This document shows, in pieces, positions 28,100 to 36,993 of a DNA stretch of 64,000 bases; the first letter of the stretch is position 1, and each line of letters begins with the position of its first letter. Under the pieces are notes generated by a model. That model saw nothing but the letters and a program-made list of their open reading frames with translations, was not told where the DNA came from and ran no database searches. The position numbers were made by a program, and so were the translations under genes. This DNA is from JAFGAS01 sp963809875. Its GTDB lineage: Bacteria; Desulfobacterota; Zymogenia; Zymogenales; Zymogenaceae. The DNA is taken from NCBI GenBank assembly GCA_963809875.1, contig CAWELC010000007.1, forward strand, positions 248,001-312,000. Direction: 5' to 3'.

Positions 28100-29686
28100 G
28101 TGAACGCTGCAACCGCCAAGATTATCCGTGAGCTTGACCGGCTGGCCACCGAGGAGTACGGGATCCCCGGCGCCGTACTGATGGAAAACGCCGGCAGGGG
28201 ATCGGCGAAGATCCTCCTGGAGCGATACCCCGAGGCCTATCAGACCGGGGTAACGATAGTGGCCGGCACCGGCAACAACGGCGGGGACGGGTTCGTGATC
28301 GCCCGTCATCTGGCCAACCAGGGCGTCGAGGTCGACGTCTTCATTGCGGGCCCGGCCGAGAAGGTACGGCAGGGCGAATCGGCCGAAAACCTCTCGACCA
28401 TCAGGAAGATGGGCATCCCCATCGTCCCGATGACCAAAGACGAGGACCTGGCGGCGCTCGCCGATTCGATCGCGGGCCGGGGTATCGTGGTCGATGCGCT
28501 GCTGGGCACCGGCCTCGAGCGGGACGTCTCGGGTATCTTTTCCCGTGCCATCGCCATCATCAACGAGGGATACTCGGTTCTTTCGGTCGATATCCCCTCG
28601 GGCATCTCATCGGATACCGGAAAGGTGATGGGGTCGGCCGTGAAGGCGGACGTGACGGTGACCTTTGCGCTGCCCAAGCTGGGAAACCTCCTCTACCCCG
28701 GGGCGGAGCTTTGCGGCGATCTGATCGTGCTGGATATCGGCATACCCACCGTGCTCGTGGACCGCATGAAGATCACCGATCACGTGCTGGTCCCCGAGTT
28801 GTTTGCCTCCCTGATGACAAAACGCCGCCCGACGGCCCATAAGGGAGACTTCGGCCACCTCCTGATCCTGGCGGGCTCCATGGGTAAGACCGGGGCCGCC
28901 GCCCTCTGTGGAATGGGCGCCCTGGCAGCGGGGGCGGGCCTCGTTACCGTCGGCGCCCCGGAGTCACAGGTGGGAGTGTTGGCCGCAAAACTCACCGAGG
29001 CGATGACCGAGCCGCTCCCCGACGATAACGGGGCGCTCGACCAGACCGCGTTCGGGCGAATCACCAAGATCATCGGCGGCAAGAGCGCCGTGGCGCTGGG
29101 ACCCGGCCTCGGGACGGGCGCCGGGGCCTGGGAAGTGACCAGACGGCTGATCACGGAGGTCGATCTTCCGATGGTGATCGACGCCGACGGGATCAACGTC
29201 GTGGCACTGGAGCCGGGCATCCTCAAACAAAAGAAGGGGCAGGTCATCCTGACGCCTCACCCCGGAGAGATGGGCCGCCTCATCGGCAAATCGGCGGACG
29301 AGGTGGAACAAGACAGGATCGGCATCTCGAAAGGCTTTGCCGCCGAGTTCGGGGTGTGGCTGGTGCTGAAGGGCGCCCGGACGCTCATCGCGTCGCCCGC
29401 GGGTGACCTGTTCATCGCCACGGGAGGCAACCCCGGCATGGCCTCCGGTGGGATGGGAGACGTCCTGACGGGGCTGATCGGGGGTTTTCTGGCGGCAAGC
29501 AACGACCCCGCTCTTTCCGCTGCGGCCGGCGTCTTCATCCATGCCGCCGCCGCCGATCGGGCCAGGGAGCGCGTCGGGGAGATATCGCTGATCGCCGGGG
29601 ACGTGCTTTCCGAGGTCCCCGGGGTGATCACCGCGCTCTCCTGCGAATGTGAGACGTTCGAGAGCGGCCTGTCATACTACTTCTGA
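28100..29686 (+). CDS. nnr: Bifunctional NAD(P)HX epimerase/dehydratase
   Basis: Repairs hydrated NAD(P)H. The N-terminal YjeF epimerase domain (about residues 1-210) has LATEEYGIPGAVLMENAGRG and GTGNNGGDGFVIARHLANQG. The C-terminal YjeF/CARKD dehydratase domain (about 230-520) has KGDFGHLLILAGSMGKTGAA, VILTPHPGEMGRL and GNPGMASGGMGDVLTGLIGG. GTG 28100 (VNAATAKIIRELDRLA) is preferred because it aligns with the normal family start. An in-frame ATG at 27989 would add 37 residues of arginine-rich, non-conserved sequence. Confidence 0.96.
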   Translation: MNAATAKIIRELDRLATEEYGIPGAVLMENAGRGSAKILLERYPEAYQTGVTIVAGTGNNGGDGFVIARHLANQGVEVDVFIAGPAEKVRQGESAENLSTIRKMGIPIVPMTKDEDLAALADSIAGRGIVVDALLGTGLERDVSGIFSRAIAIINEGYSVLSVDIPSGISSDTGKVMGSAVKADVTVTFALPKLGNLLYPGAELCGDLIVLDIGIPTVLVDRMKITDHVLVPELFASLMTKRRPTAHKGDFGHLLILAGSMGKTGAAALCGMGALAAGAGLVTVGAPESQVGVLAAKLTEAMTEPLPDDNGALDQTAFGRITKIIGGKSAVALGPGLGTGAGAWEVTRRLITEVDLPMVIDADGINVVALEPGILKQKKGQVILTPHPGEMGRLIGKSADEVEQDRIGISKGFAAEFGVWLVLKGARTLIASPAGDLFIATGGNPGMASGGMGDVLTGLIGGFLAASNDPALSAAAGVFIHAAAADRARERVGEISLIAGDVLSEVPGVITALSCECETFESGLSYYF

Positions 29687-29758
29687 GACTGAGAGGACCG
29701 AATCAGTAGCGGGGCGGCGCACCCGTGGATGTTCTGGGGATGCCTCGTGGGTGAATTT

Positions 29759-30307
29759 ATGAGGGATGACGTGTCGACGGCAATAGACGGAAGGGACAGG
29801 GACGAGACGCGGCCCCGCCGGGCCGTAATAACCCGGCGGTCGATGATAAGCCGGTCTCCCGGCCGGACGGCCGCCCTGGGAAGCGCGATTGGCTCTGCGG
29901 CGGTTGGGGGAACGGTCGTCTGCCTCTTCGGGGACCTCGGCTCCGGCAAGACGAAGCTTACCCAGGGGATCGCGGCGGGGCTCTCGGTACCCGAAACCTA
30001 CGTGGTGACGAGCCCCACGTTTACCTACGTCAACGAATACCCGGGGAGGCTTCCCCTCTATCATATCGACCTCTATCGGGTCTCGTCTCCCGACGAGCTT
30101 TTCGACCTCGGCTGGGAGGAGTACATCTGGACCGACGGCGTCGTGGCGATCGAGTGGGCGGAGCGCGCGGGACGACTCCTTCCCGAAAAGAGAATCGACG
30201 TAAATATTACGATCACGGACACCGACGAGCGGAGATTTGATATCACCTTTATCGGCGACCACCCGGCAATATATACGGCGCTGATTTCCCAGACTCACGA
30301 GCTGTAG
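29759..30307 (+). CDS. tsaE: tRNA threonylcarbamoyladenosine biosynthesis ATPase TsaE
   Basis: An essential P-loop ATPase partner of TsaD/TsaB in t6A37 tRNA modification. Walker A LFGDLGSGKTKLTQGIA, VTSPTFTYVNEY, LYHIDLYRV, and VVAIEWAERAGRLLP match the family. The N-terminus is longer than usual; ATG 29759 is chosen over 29729, and a start at the MISRSPGRT position would give the most typical length. It follows nnr as in many bacteria. Confidence 0.93.
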   Translation: MRDDVSTAIDGRDRDETRPRRAVITRRSMISRSPGRTAALGSAIGSAAVGGTVVCLFGDLGSGKTKLTQGIAAGLSVPETYVVTSPTFTYVNEYPGRLPLYHIDLYRVSSPDELFDLGWEEYIWTDGVVAIEWAERAGRLLPEKRIDVNITITDTDERRFDITFIGDHPAIYTALISQTHEL

Positions 30308-30570
30308 CACGAGGTCCGGTCCATGGATACGGAAACTAAATGCGGCGTCGATAAGCCTCCCTAACGGTCCGCGATACGGATAAAGTATAAATTCCGACGG
30401 GAGGAACCCCGGCGGCCCGGTGTTCCTCGCCGCGGTTCCGGCGGGCCATCCCGCGGGGTATCTTCATATGAAAGCGCCCGAGTACGGAAAGGTTCTCGTT
30501 CGGGCATCATGCGGCGGCCGTTGGAACCGGACAGGTTCTTGGCCGCGGTCAGGGAGGTTATAGGAATCCT

Positions 30571-31815
30571 GTGGCACTGATTGTTCAAAAATACGGCGGT
30601 ACTTCTGTGGCGAACCTCGACCGCATCGCCAACGTCGCCAGGCGTGTCATCGCCACCCGTGAGGCTGGAAACGACCTCGTGGTCGTCCTTTCGGCGATGT
30701 CGGGCGAGACCGATCGGCTCATTGATCTTGCCAAGAAGATCAACCCCAATCCCGACGAGCGGGAGATGGATGTCCTGATATCTACCGGCGAGCAGGTGAC
30801 GGTGGCGTTATTGGCGATGATGCTTAACAGCCTCGCCGTCCCTTCCCGGTCGTTTCTCGGCTACCAGGTGAAGATCGTCACCGACAGCGCCTTCACCAAG
30901 GCCCGGATCACCGAGATCGAACAGCGCGTGATCAGGGACGAGCTTGACCGGGGGACGGTCGTTGTGGTGGCCGGCTTCCAGGGGGTGGACGGCAACGGAA
31001 ACATCACCACGCTGGGACGGGGCGGCTCGGATACGACGGCGGTGGCGCTGGCGGCGGCGCTTTCGGCCGATCTCTGCGAGATCTATACCGACGTCGACGG
31101 TGTCTACACCACCGACCCCAACATCTGCCCCAACGCCAGAAAACTCGATAAGATCTCCTATGATGAAATGCTGGAAATGGCCAGCCTCGGGGCGAAGGTG
31201 CTCCACACCCGCTCCGTGGAGTTTGCCAAGAAATACAACGTCCCCCTGGTGGTGAAGTCGAGCTTCACCGACGGAAAGGGGACGATCGTAACCGAAGAGG
31301 ATAAGGATATGGAACAGGTCGTGGTATCGGGAATCGCCTATAACGTTAACGAGGCAAAGCTGACCATCCGCGGGGTCCCCGACAAGCCGGGGATCGCCTA
31401 CCGGATCTTCGGGACGATCGCCGACGCGGGCATCATCGTGGATATGATCATCCAGAATATCGGTGCCGACAACAGCGCCGACATCACGTTTACGGTTCCC
31501 CGGACCGACCTCAAGAAAGCCACCGAGATCCTCGAAGGGCTCAAGGGAGAGCTTGCCGCCGCCGAGATCATTGCCGACGAGAACATCGCCAAGGTCTCCA
31601 TCGTGGGCGTCGGGATGCGAAGCCACGCGGGCGTCGCGTCCAAGATGTTCAACGCGCTTTCAAGAGAGCGGATCAATATCCTCATGATCAGCACCTCGGA
31701 GATCAAGGTGTCCTGCGCCATCGAGCGCAAATATACCGAGCTTGCCGTCCGGGTGCTTCACGAGGAGTTCGAGCTCGGCGGCGATGCTCCCCCGGTCACC
31801 CAGGAGGAGCTGTAA
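30571..31815 (+). CDS. lysC: Aspartate kinase
   Basis: 414 residues; phosphorylates aspartate, the first step toward lysine, threonine and methionine. N-terminal ALIVQKYGGTSVANLDRI, then VVAGFQGVDGNGNITTLGRG with GGSDTTAVALAAAL. Two C-terminal ACT domains (about 265-410) provide feedback control. It starts at GTG 30571, with GGGAGG upstream. I see no lysine riboswitch in the 263-bp leader region 30308-30570, which otherwise shows only GC-rich hairpins. cimA follows after 9 bp. Confidence 0.98.
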   Translation: MALIVQKYGGTSVANLDRIANVARRVIATREAGNDLVVVLSAMSGETDRLIDLAKKINPNPDEREMDVLISTGEQVTVALLAMMLNSLAVPSRSFLGYQVKIVTDSAFTKARITEIEQRVIRDELDRGTVVVVAGFQGVDGNGNITTLGRGGSDTTAVALAAALSADLCEIYTDVDGVYTTDPNICPNARKLDKISYDEMLEMASLGAKVLHTRSVEFAKKYNVPLVVKSSFTDGKGTIVTEEDKDMEQVVVSGIAYNVNEAKLTIRGVPDKPGIAYRIFGTIADAGIIVDMIIQNIGADNSADITFTVPRTDLKKATEILEGLKGELAAAEIIADENIAKVSIVGVGMRSHAGVASKMFNALSRERINILMISTSEIKVSCAIERKYTELAVRVLHEEFELGGDAPPVTQEEL

Positions 31816-31824
31816 GGAGGGCCG

Positions 31825-33417
31825 ATGCGGTTTGTCAAGATCTATGACACCACCCTGAGGGACGGCGCCCAGGCGGAGGATATAACCTTTATCCTCGACG
31901 ACAAGCTCAGGATAGCCAAGAAGCTCGACGAGCTGGGCGTCCACTATATCGAGGGCGGCTGGCCGGGGGCCAATCCCAAGGACGACGCCTTCTTCAAGGC
32001 CGCCAAGACCATGCGATTTTCCATCGCCAAGGTCGCGGCCTTCGGCAGCACCCGGAAAAAGGGGATTGCCGCCGAAAAAGATGAGCTGCTCGGCAAGCTC
32101 GTGGCCGCCGACACCGAGGTGATCACCATCTTCGGCAAATCGTGGGACGTGCATGTCAAGGAGGCGCTGGGCGCGTCCCGGGAGGAGAACCTGGCGATGA
32201 TCGGCGACACGCTGGCCTTTGTGCGGCCCCACCCGCGGGAGCTCTTCTACGACGCCGAGCATTTCTTCGACGGCTTCTTGGCCGATCCCGAATATGCCCT
32301 GGCGACGCTCAAGGCGGCGGCGAAAGCGGGTGCGGACTGCGTCGTGCTCTGCGACACGAACGGCGGCACGATGCCCTGGCAGATCAGAGAGATCATCGAG
32401 CGCGTGAAGAAGGAGATCAAGCTTCCGCTGGGCATCCATTGCCACAACGACAACGGGCTCGGGGCGGCCAATTCGCTGTCTGCCGTCGAGATGGGAATCG
32501 ACCAGGTTCAGGGCACCATCAACGGCTACGGGGAGCGGTGCGGCAACGCCAACCTCTGCACGATCATCCCCAACCTGAAGATCAAGATGGGCATCGAGTG
32601 CATCTCCGACAATCAGCTGGCGCGCCTCCGGGAGGTCTCCCGCTTCGTGGACGAGATGGCAAACCGCGTCCCGGACAAGCACCGGCCCTACGTGGGGGAG
32701 AGCGCGTTTGCCCACAAGGGCGGCATCCACGCCAGCGCCGTCTCAAAGAACCCCCTCACTTACGAGCACATCGACCCGCGGGTGGTCGGCAACGAGCAGC
32801 GCGTCCTCGTCTCAGACCAGTCGGGACTCTCCAACATACGGTTCAAGGCAAAACAGTTCGGGATCGACCTGTCCAACGAGGACGAAAAGACCAGGCAGCT
32901 CGTCAAGAGCATCAAGGAGATGGAGAGCCGGGGCTACCAGTTCGAGGGGGCCGACGCCTCTTTCGAGCTCCTGGTCAACCGCGCGCTCGGCAGGTACAAA
33001 CAGTCCTTTAAGCTGCGGGGCTTTCGGATCATCGTGGAGCGACGCACCGGCGACAAGGAGCCGCTGTCGGAGGCCACGATCATGATCGACGTCGACGGCC
33101 GGGTGGAGCATACCGCGGCCACCGGCAACGGTCCGGTCAACGCGCTGGACAACGCCATCAGAAAGGCGCTGGAGAAGTTCTACCCGGAGCTTGCCGAGAT
33201 GCGGCTCCTGGACTACAAGGTGCGCGTGATCACCACCGAGGACGGGACCGCCGCGACGGTGCGGGTCCTCATCGAGTCCGGCGACAAGGAAGACACGTGG
33301 GAGACCGTGGGCGTGCACCCCAACATCATCCAGGCCAGCTGGAGCGCCCTGGTCGACAGCATCGAGTACAAGCTCCTCAAGGACGAGAAGAAGCGGCGGG
33401 CGAGGGAAGGGAGCTGA
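31825..33417 (+). CDS. cimA: (R)-citramalate synthase
   Basis: 530 residues; condenses pyruvate and acetyl-CoA to citramalate for threonine-independent isoleucine synthesis. The HMGL-like TIM barrel has KIYDTTLRDGAQAEDI, with LPLGIHCHNDNGLGAANSL and GTINGYGERCGNANLCTIIP. A C-terminal LeuA allosteric domain spans about 390-510. The N-terminal TLRDGAQAE and the length distinguish it from 2-isopropylmalate and homocitrate synthases. AAGGAGGG precedes the start. Its position after lysC matches related genomes. Confidence 0.95.
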   Translation: MRFVKIYDTTLRDGAQAEDITFILDDKLRIAKKLDELGVHYIEGGWPGANPKDDAFFKAAKTMRFSIAKVAAFGSTRKKGIAAEKDELLGKLVAADTEVITIFGKSWDVHVKEALGASREENLAMIGDTLAFVRPHPRELFYDAEHFFDGFLADPEYALATLKAAAKAGADCVVLCDTNGGTMPWQIREIIERVKKEIKLPLGIHCHNDNGLGAANSLSAVEMGIDQVQGTINGYGERCGNANLCTIIPNLKIKMGIECISDNQLARLREVSRFVDEMANRVPDKHRPYVGESAFAHKGGIHASAVSKNPLTYEHIDPRVVGNEQRVLVSDQSGLSNIRFKAKQFGIDLSNEDEKTRQLVKSIKEMESRGYQFEGADASFELLVNRALGRYKQSFKLRGFRIIVERRTGDKEPLSEATIMIDVDGRVEHTAATGNGPVNALDNAIRKALEKFYPELAEMRLLDYKVRVITTEDGTAATVRVLIESGDKEDTWETVGVHPNIIQASWSALVDSIEYKLLKDEKKRRAREGS

Positions 33418-33484
33418 GACCATCTTCTGATACTATTGGCCCCGACATGATCGCACGGCTATTCCAGACAGGCCGCGTGAGCAG

Positions 33485-33511
33485 CCGTAGGGGCGCCATT
33501 CATGGCGCCCG
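33485..33511 (+). repeat. REP-like palindromic repeat, copy 1
   Basis: CCGTAG followed by GGGCGCCAT-TC-ATGGCGCCC and G. Copy 2 lies at 34635-34661 in the same orientation with compensatory stem changes. The two copies bracket the two helix-hairpin-helix genes. The rest of the gap 33418-33629 shows nothing. Confidence 0.72.
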
Positions 33512-33629
33512 TTGCCAGGCCCGTTTACGTGATTAGACTGACGGTTTGATTCGGCTTTCTCGGCCCTATCGGACTCTCATGCGACTGATCACAACCTGAC
33601 AGCATCCAACGGACACCCTCAGGGGCCAC

Positions 33630-34370
33630 ATGAGCGACCCGGTAAAGGATTCCTCACCCAAACTCCAGGGCTCTCCTCCGGACGAGATGGTAGCGCCCTC
33701 CGAAAGCGATCGCCCAACAGAGAGTGCTGCCCCATCCCCCACCCCCGACGTACTGCGCTACCGGCCCGGGATCGCGGCCCTTGCCGTGCTCATCATGACC
33801 ATCTGCGCCGTGTCGTTCCTTGCGCGGTGGGCCGACGATCGATTCTTTCCCGATCTCCCCGTCTCCCGGGTGGCCTGCCGGGGTCCGGCGGGCGGTCTGG
33901 AAACCCTGCCCCGGGGCACGACCGTCGGGGCGGCGCTCGAAACGTGGGGAGTGGAGACAACGGGTATCGGCGAGAAGACGCTGAAGCGAAAGATCCCCGA
34001 CGGCTGCCGCATCACCGTCGAAGAGACGCGCGCCGGGCGCCGCGTGGTGATCGAAGAGCTGCCGCCCGCCGAGCGATACGCCCTGGGGCTGGACTTTGAC
34101 ATCAACCGGGCTGGCGCACCGGACCTTGCACTGATCCACGGTATCGGCGATGCCTCGGCCGGCAGGATCGTCGCCTACCGAAGGGCGCACGGGGATTACT
34201 TGTCGGAAGCGGAGCTCGCGGCCGTGCCCGGCCTCGGAAAAGACAAGGCGCGCACGATCGCGCGTTGCGTCTCCTTCGGGACGAAGATCGAGAGCGAGCC
34301 GGAACCGGACGATATCGCCTCCCTTGACTCTTCGGAAAGAAGATGCCCGCTCACCCCGCCGACAAGCTGA
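33630..34370 (+). CDS. Membrane-anchored helix-hairpin-helix (ComEA-like) protein
   Basis: 246 residues. A Pro/Ser-rich cytosolic N-terminus is followed by one membrane helix (about 50-66). An SLBB-like beta segment (about 80-150) and a C-terminal double HhH unit come next: DINRAGAPDLALIHGIGDAS and AELAAVPGLGKDKARTIARC. This is the ComEA layout; ComEA binds incoming DNA in the periplasm during transformation. The DNA-uptake role is inferred. It overlaps the next HhH gene by 28 bp in another frame. Confidence 0.75.
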   Translation: MSDPVKDSSPKLQGSPPDEMVAPSESDRPTESAAPSPTPDVLRYRPGIAALAVLIMTICAVSFLARWADDRFFPDLPVSRVACRGPAGGLETLPRGTTVGAALETWGVETTGIGEKTLKRKIPDGCRITVEETRAGRRVVIEELPPAERYALGLDFDINRAGAPDLALIHGIGDASAGRIVAYRRAHGDYLSEAELAAVPGLGKDKARTIARCVSFGTKIESEPEPDDIASLDSSERRCPLTPPTS

Positions 34371-34573
34371 CCGAGGGCGACCCGCCTGTCGATATCAATG
34401 GTGCGGAGGTTTTAGACCTCATGCGGATCCCCGGCGTGGGTAAAAAGACGGCTGAGCGGATCATCGACTGCCGGGAGAAAAACGGGCCGTTCCGGACGGC
34501 CGCGGATCTTGAAAAGGTGGAGGGGATCGGAAAGAAGAAGGCCGAAAAGATCGGGGGGTACGTGAAGTTCTGA
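34343..34573 (+). CDS. Short helix-hairpin-helix DNA-binding protein
   Basis: 76 residues, essentially a single ComEA-type (HhH)2 domain: VDINGAEVLDLMRIPGVGKK and DLEKVEGIGKKKAEKIGGYV. It lacks a signal peptide or membrane segment, unlike its overlapping upstream neighbour, so it probably acts in the cytosol or with that protein. The start has GGAAAG upstream and overlaps the previous gene by 28 bp. The pair looks like a duplicated DNA-binding unit. Confidence 0.8.
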   Translation: MPAHPADKLTEGDPPVDINGAEVLDLMRIPGVGKKTAERIIDCREKNGPFRTAADLEKVEGIGKKKAEKIGGYVKF

Positions 34574-34634
34574 GCAGCTACCGGACACAATGAATCGTGT
34601 CCCTGCGGAATGTTAGGTCGTCACGTGTGAGGAC

Positions 34635-34661
34635 CCGTAGGGGCAGCATATATGCTGCCCG
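34635..34661 (+). repeat. REP-like palindromic repeat, copy 2
   Basis: CCGTAG followed by GGGCAGCAT-AT-ATGCTGCCC and G. Compared with copy 1, the stem changes on one arm are matched on the other. It is in the 292-bp gap 34574-34865, which also has a TATAAT at 34786-34791 without a clear -35 box. Confidence 0.72.
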
Positions 34662-34865
34662 CGACTCTTGACGGACACCCATTTGAGCAAGCACCTACTT
34701 GCGTACATGGTGAGGGGCCGTCTTCCCCACCGGTGCCCTCGAGAAGCCCGCTTCATGGGATAATGGATAAGCGGCAATCTCACCGTATAATAGTTACCTC
34801 GGACAATCTGGAGGTTTTCCGCGCCATCTGTCGTTGCTGTATGAAATGTAAAAGAGGAAGAATAG

Positions 34866-35501
34866 ATGAACATAACCAGGACCACGACGTCCTTCACCTG
34901 CCCCCACTGCGGCCAAAAGTCGACCTACGACCTGGGCCCCCAGGAGCTGGCCGATGGAGGAAAGCTGGTGTGCGGGAAATGTGGGAAGGAAATCCCGTTC
35001 GACAGGCGGGTGTTCGAGGCGATCATGGGAGATATTTCCACCTCCAAGCTCTTCAACATGACGACCGTAACGAAGAGCTCGATGTCTTTCCAGTGTCCCC
35101 GATGTCAGAAGACGACAACTACCGACATGACCATCGGCCGGCTCGTCGACGGCGAAAGCGTCTTCTGCAGCCACTGCGGCCATAAGATCGCTGCAGATGG
35201 GGCGAAGGTTCTACAGGCCGATGCCGCTCTCAGGGGGATGGCCACTCCGTCCGGCGGCGGTGAGAGCAAGACGTCAGACACGCCCGGGGGGCCGGTCGTC
35301 GTCAAGAAGACGTTTAACGTGAACGTAAAGACGAATCTCGACTTTGGGAAAACGGCCGACCCCGGCGCGGGGGGATCGGCGGGAGGGACCCCCATCCTCA
35401 CTCCCCGCCGCGTCATCGAGCCGAAAAAGGGGTGCCTGGGGGTGATGGCGATGCTGGCCTTTCTTACGGCAATAGTCCTGGTCAATGGTTTTCTGATGTA
35501 A
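34866..35501 (+). CDS. Double zinc-ribbon membrane protein, paralogue 1
   Basis: 211 residues of no family I recognise. Two zinc ribbons are visible: FTCPHCGQK ... VCGKCGKEI (about residues 12-47) and FQCPRCQKT ... FCSHCGHKI (about 77-110). A low-complexity linker with VVVKKTFNVNVKTNLDFGKT follows, then a C-terminal helix in EPKKGCLGVMAMLAFLTAIV, which would anchor it in the membrane with the ribbons in the cytosol. GAGGAAGA precedes the start. A close paralogue begins 187 bp downstream. Confidence 0.75.
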   Translation: MNITRTTTSFTCPHCGQKSTYDLGPQELADGGKLVCGKCGKEIPFDRRVFEAIMGDISTSKLFNMTTVTKSSMSFQCPRCQKTTTTDMTIGRLVDGESVFCSHCGHKIAADGAKVLQADAALRGMATPSGGGESKTSDTPGGPVVVKKTFNVNVKTNLDFGKTADPGAGGSAGGTPILTPRRVIEPKKGCLGVMAMLAFLTAIVLVNGFLM

Positions 35502-35688
35502 ATGAAAGCCTGGCGACCGAGTGGTACTGGCAATCGAAGCCGAAGTCGCGAGAAGCCGAAGGCTTCGTGGCGATCCCCTCGAACAATGGCGTAGGGCTAA
35601 GATACACGGAACGGGGATTTTTCACCACGGACAACCTGCGGTTGTCCGGCCGCCCATCATCATAGGTTAGATGTTAGAGGAAAAGACG

Positions 35689-36330
35689 ATGAATCAAACG
35701 AAGAACACCACGTCCGTCACCTGCCCCCACTGCAATCATACGTCGACCTACGAGCTCGACCTTCACAACCTGGCCGAGGGTAAGAAGCTGGTCTGCGAGA
35801 AATGCGGCAGGGAAATTGCCGTCGACAGGCAGGTCTTTGAGAATGTCGAGAAACTGCTCGAACGTCTCGGCGTCAACGATACACCGGGTGAAACGGACGT
35901 AACGCAGAGCTCCGTTGCCTTACAGTGCCCGCACTGTAACAAGACCTCGACAATTACGATGAGCCTTCAGGAACTTGCCGAAAAAGAGAAGATCTTCTGC
36001 CAGAATTGCGGAAAGGAAATCCCCATCGATCGGGAAAAGATCCTGAAGGCCCAGCGGGTCCTCGGAGGGCTCAAGATCCCCTCCGGCGAAGGGACCGAGA
36101 CGATTGACACACCCGATGGGGCGGTCGTTGTCAGCACGAAGACTGTTAACGTGGACCTGAAGACGAATACGGACCTCGGAGAAACGGTGCGGTTGGGGCT
36201 CGAAGAGGCGCTGAAGGGCGCCCCCACACCAAAGGCCCCCAACGCCATCGAGCCTCGGAAGGGGTGTTTTGGGGTGATGGCGATGCTTGCTTTTCCTGGG
36301 GCCGTTGCTTTGATATATTGCTTTCTCTAG
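35689..36330 (+). CDS. Double zinc-ribbon membrane protein, paralogue 2
   Basis: 213 residues, a tandem duplicate of the previous gene. The same order appears: VTCPHCNHT ... VCEKCGREI, LQCPHCNKT ... FCQNCGKEI, a linker with TKTVNVDLKTNTDLGETV, and a final helix EPRKGCFGVMAMLAFPGAVA. ATG 35689 is preferred over 35671 because AGAGGA is correctly spaced. Divergence between the copies is greatest in the first ribbon spacer and the linker, so duplication is not recent. Function is unknown. Confidence 0.75.
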   Translation: MNQTKNTTSVTCPHCNHTSTYELDLHNLAEGKKLVCEKCGREIAVDRQVFENVEKLLERLGVNDTPGETDVTQSSVALQCPHCNKTSTITMSLQELAEKEKIFCQNCGKEIPIDREKILKAQRVLGGLKIPSGEGTETIDTPDGAVVVSTKTVNVDLKTNTDLGETVRLGLEEALKGAPTPKAPNAIEPRKGCFGVMAMLAFPGAVALIYCFL

Positions 36331-36340
36331 CAGGCAGGTA

Positions 36341-36382
36341 CTTGCCTCCCAGAATAAAGCAAGCGCAAGGATGGGAGGCAAG
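36341..36382. repeat. Inverted repeat after paralogue 2
   Basis: CTTGCCTCCCA (36341-36351) and TGGGAGGCAAG (36372-36382) with a 20-base spacer, between the convergent zinc-ribbon and nuclease-like genes. No T-tract; a possible terminator or boundary of the AT-rich island. Confidence 0.5.
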
Positions 36383-36464
36383 CGTCAAGGAGCTGGGGTT
36401 AATCTCAAACCTGTGAGTAAAGATAGCGGTGAAGATCGGGACGTGCTCGAAGTTACCCAAATAG

Positions 36465-36956
36465 CTAGAACCAATGGGACATCTGGAAATCTATTCTTAT
36501 ATGTCTTACCAGTGAATCAGTTTCATACAAATGTAAATACTTTTTATTCATTTTCCAGTCGTCAATCTTCTTGCCTTCCTGTATTCGGTATTTGCCCTCG
36601 TAGTTTTCCAGACTTGTAAGGTAAAGATCTGCAGAACCTTCGGTTTCGATATAAACCGCAATCCAGGGAATACACCCAAAGGCGTCACACGCATCTATTA
36701 CTTTCTGTCTATCATCCTTACTATTCTGATACGAGAAGATGTTTACCGAATCTTCCTCTTTCCCAAGTGTTCTAGTTCTGGACTTAACGGTAATGCCAAG
36801 GCGCTCCTTTGTTCTTGAATTATAAGCGACTATGTCAATACCGGTGTGATCTACATGAACCACTTCAAACCCCGAACGTGAAAGCCAATTCATAAGAAGG
36901 ATTTCACCGAAATCACCGATAATCTTCGCGTGTCTTGTGCTTTTCTCAATCTCCAT
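36465..36956 (-). CDS. Putative PD-(D/E)XK nuclease-fold protein
   Basis: 163 residues. GDFGEILLMNWLSRSGFEV, HTGIDIVAYN and RLGITVKSRTR follow the order of a restriction-endonuclease-like core: Glu18, Asp about 40 and Lys about 58. The last motif reads TVK instead of ExK, so activity is doubtful. The rest is not recognised. Codon use is AT-rich compared with its neighbours, suggesting transfer. It lies downstream of a HepT/MntA pair on the same strand. Confidence 0.6.
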   Translation of the reverse strand: MEIEKSTRHAKIIGDFGEILLMNWLSRSGFEVVHVDHTGIDIVAYNSRTKERLGITVKSRTRTLGKEEDSVNIFSYQNSKDDRQKVIDACDAFGCIPWIAVYIETEGSADLYLTSLENYEGKYRIQEGKKIDDWKMNKKYLHLYETDSLVRHIRIDFQMSHWF

Positions 36957-36993
36957 TTTCTTATTGTTTTACGATATAGGTTTACCGGCAGTA

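Noticed and set aside
30308..30570. Possible lysine riboswitch before lysC
   Set aside because: Hairpins are present, but the conserved lysine riboswitch core and a switch-like terminator were not recognised.
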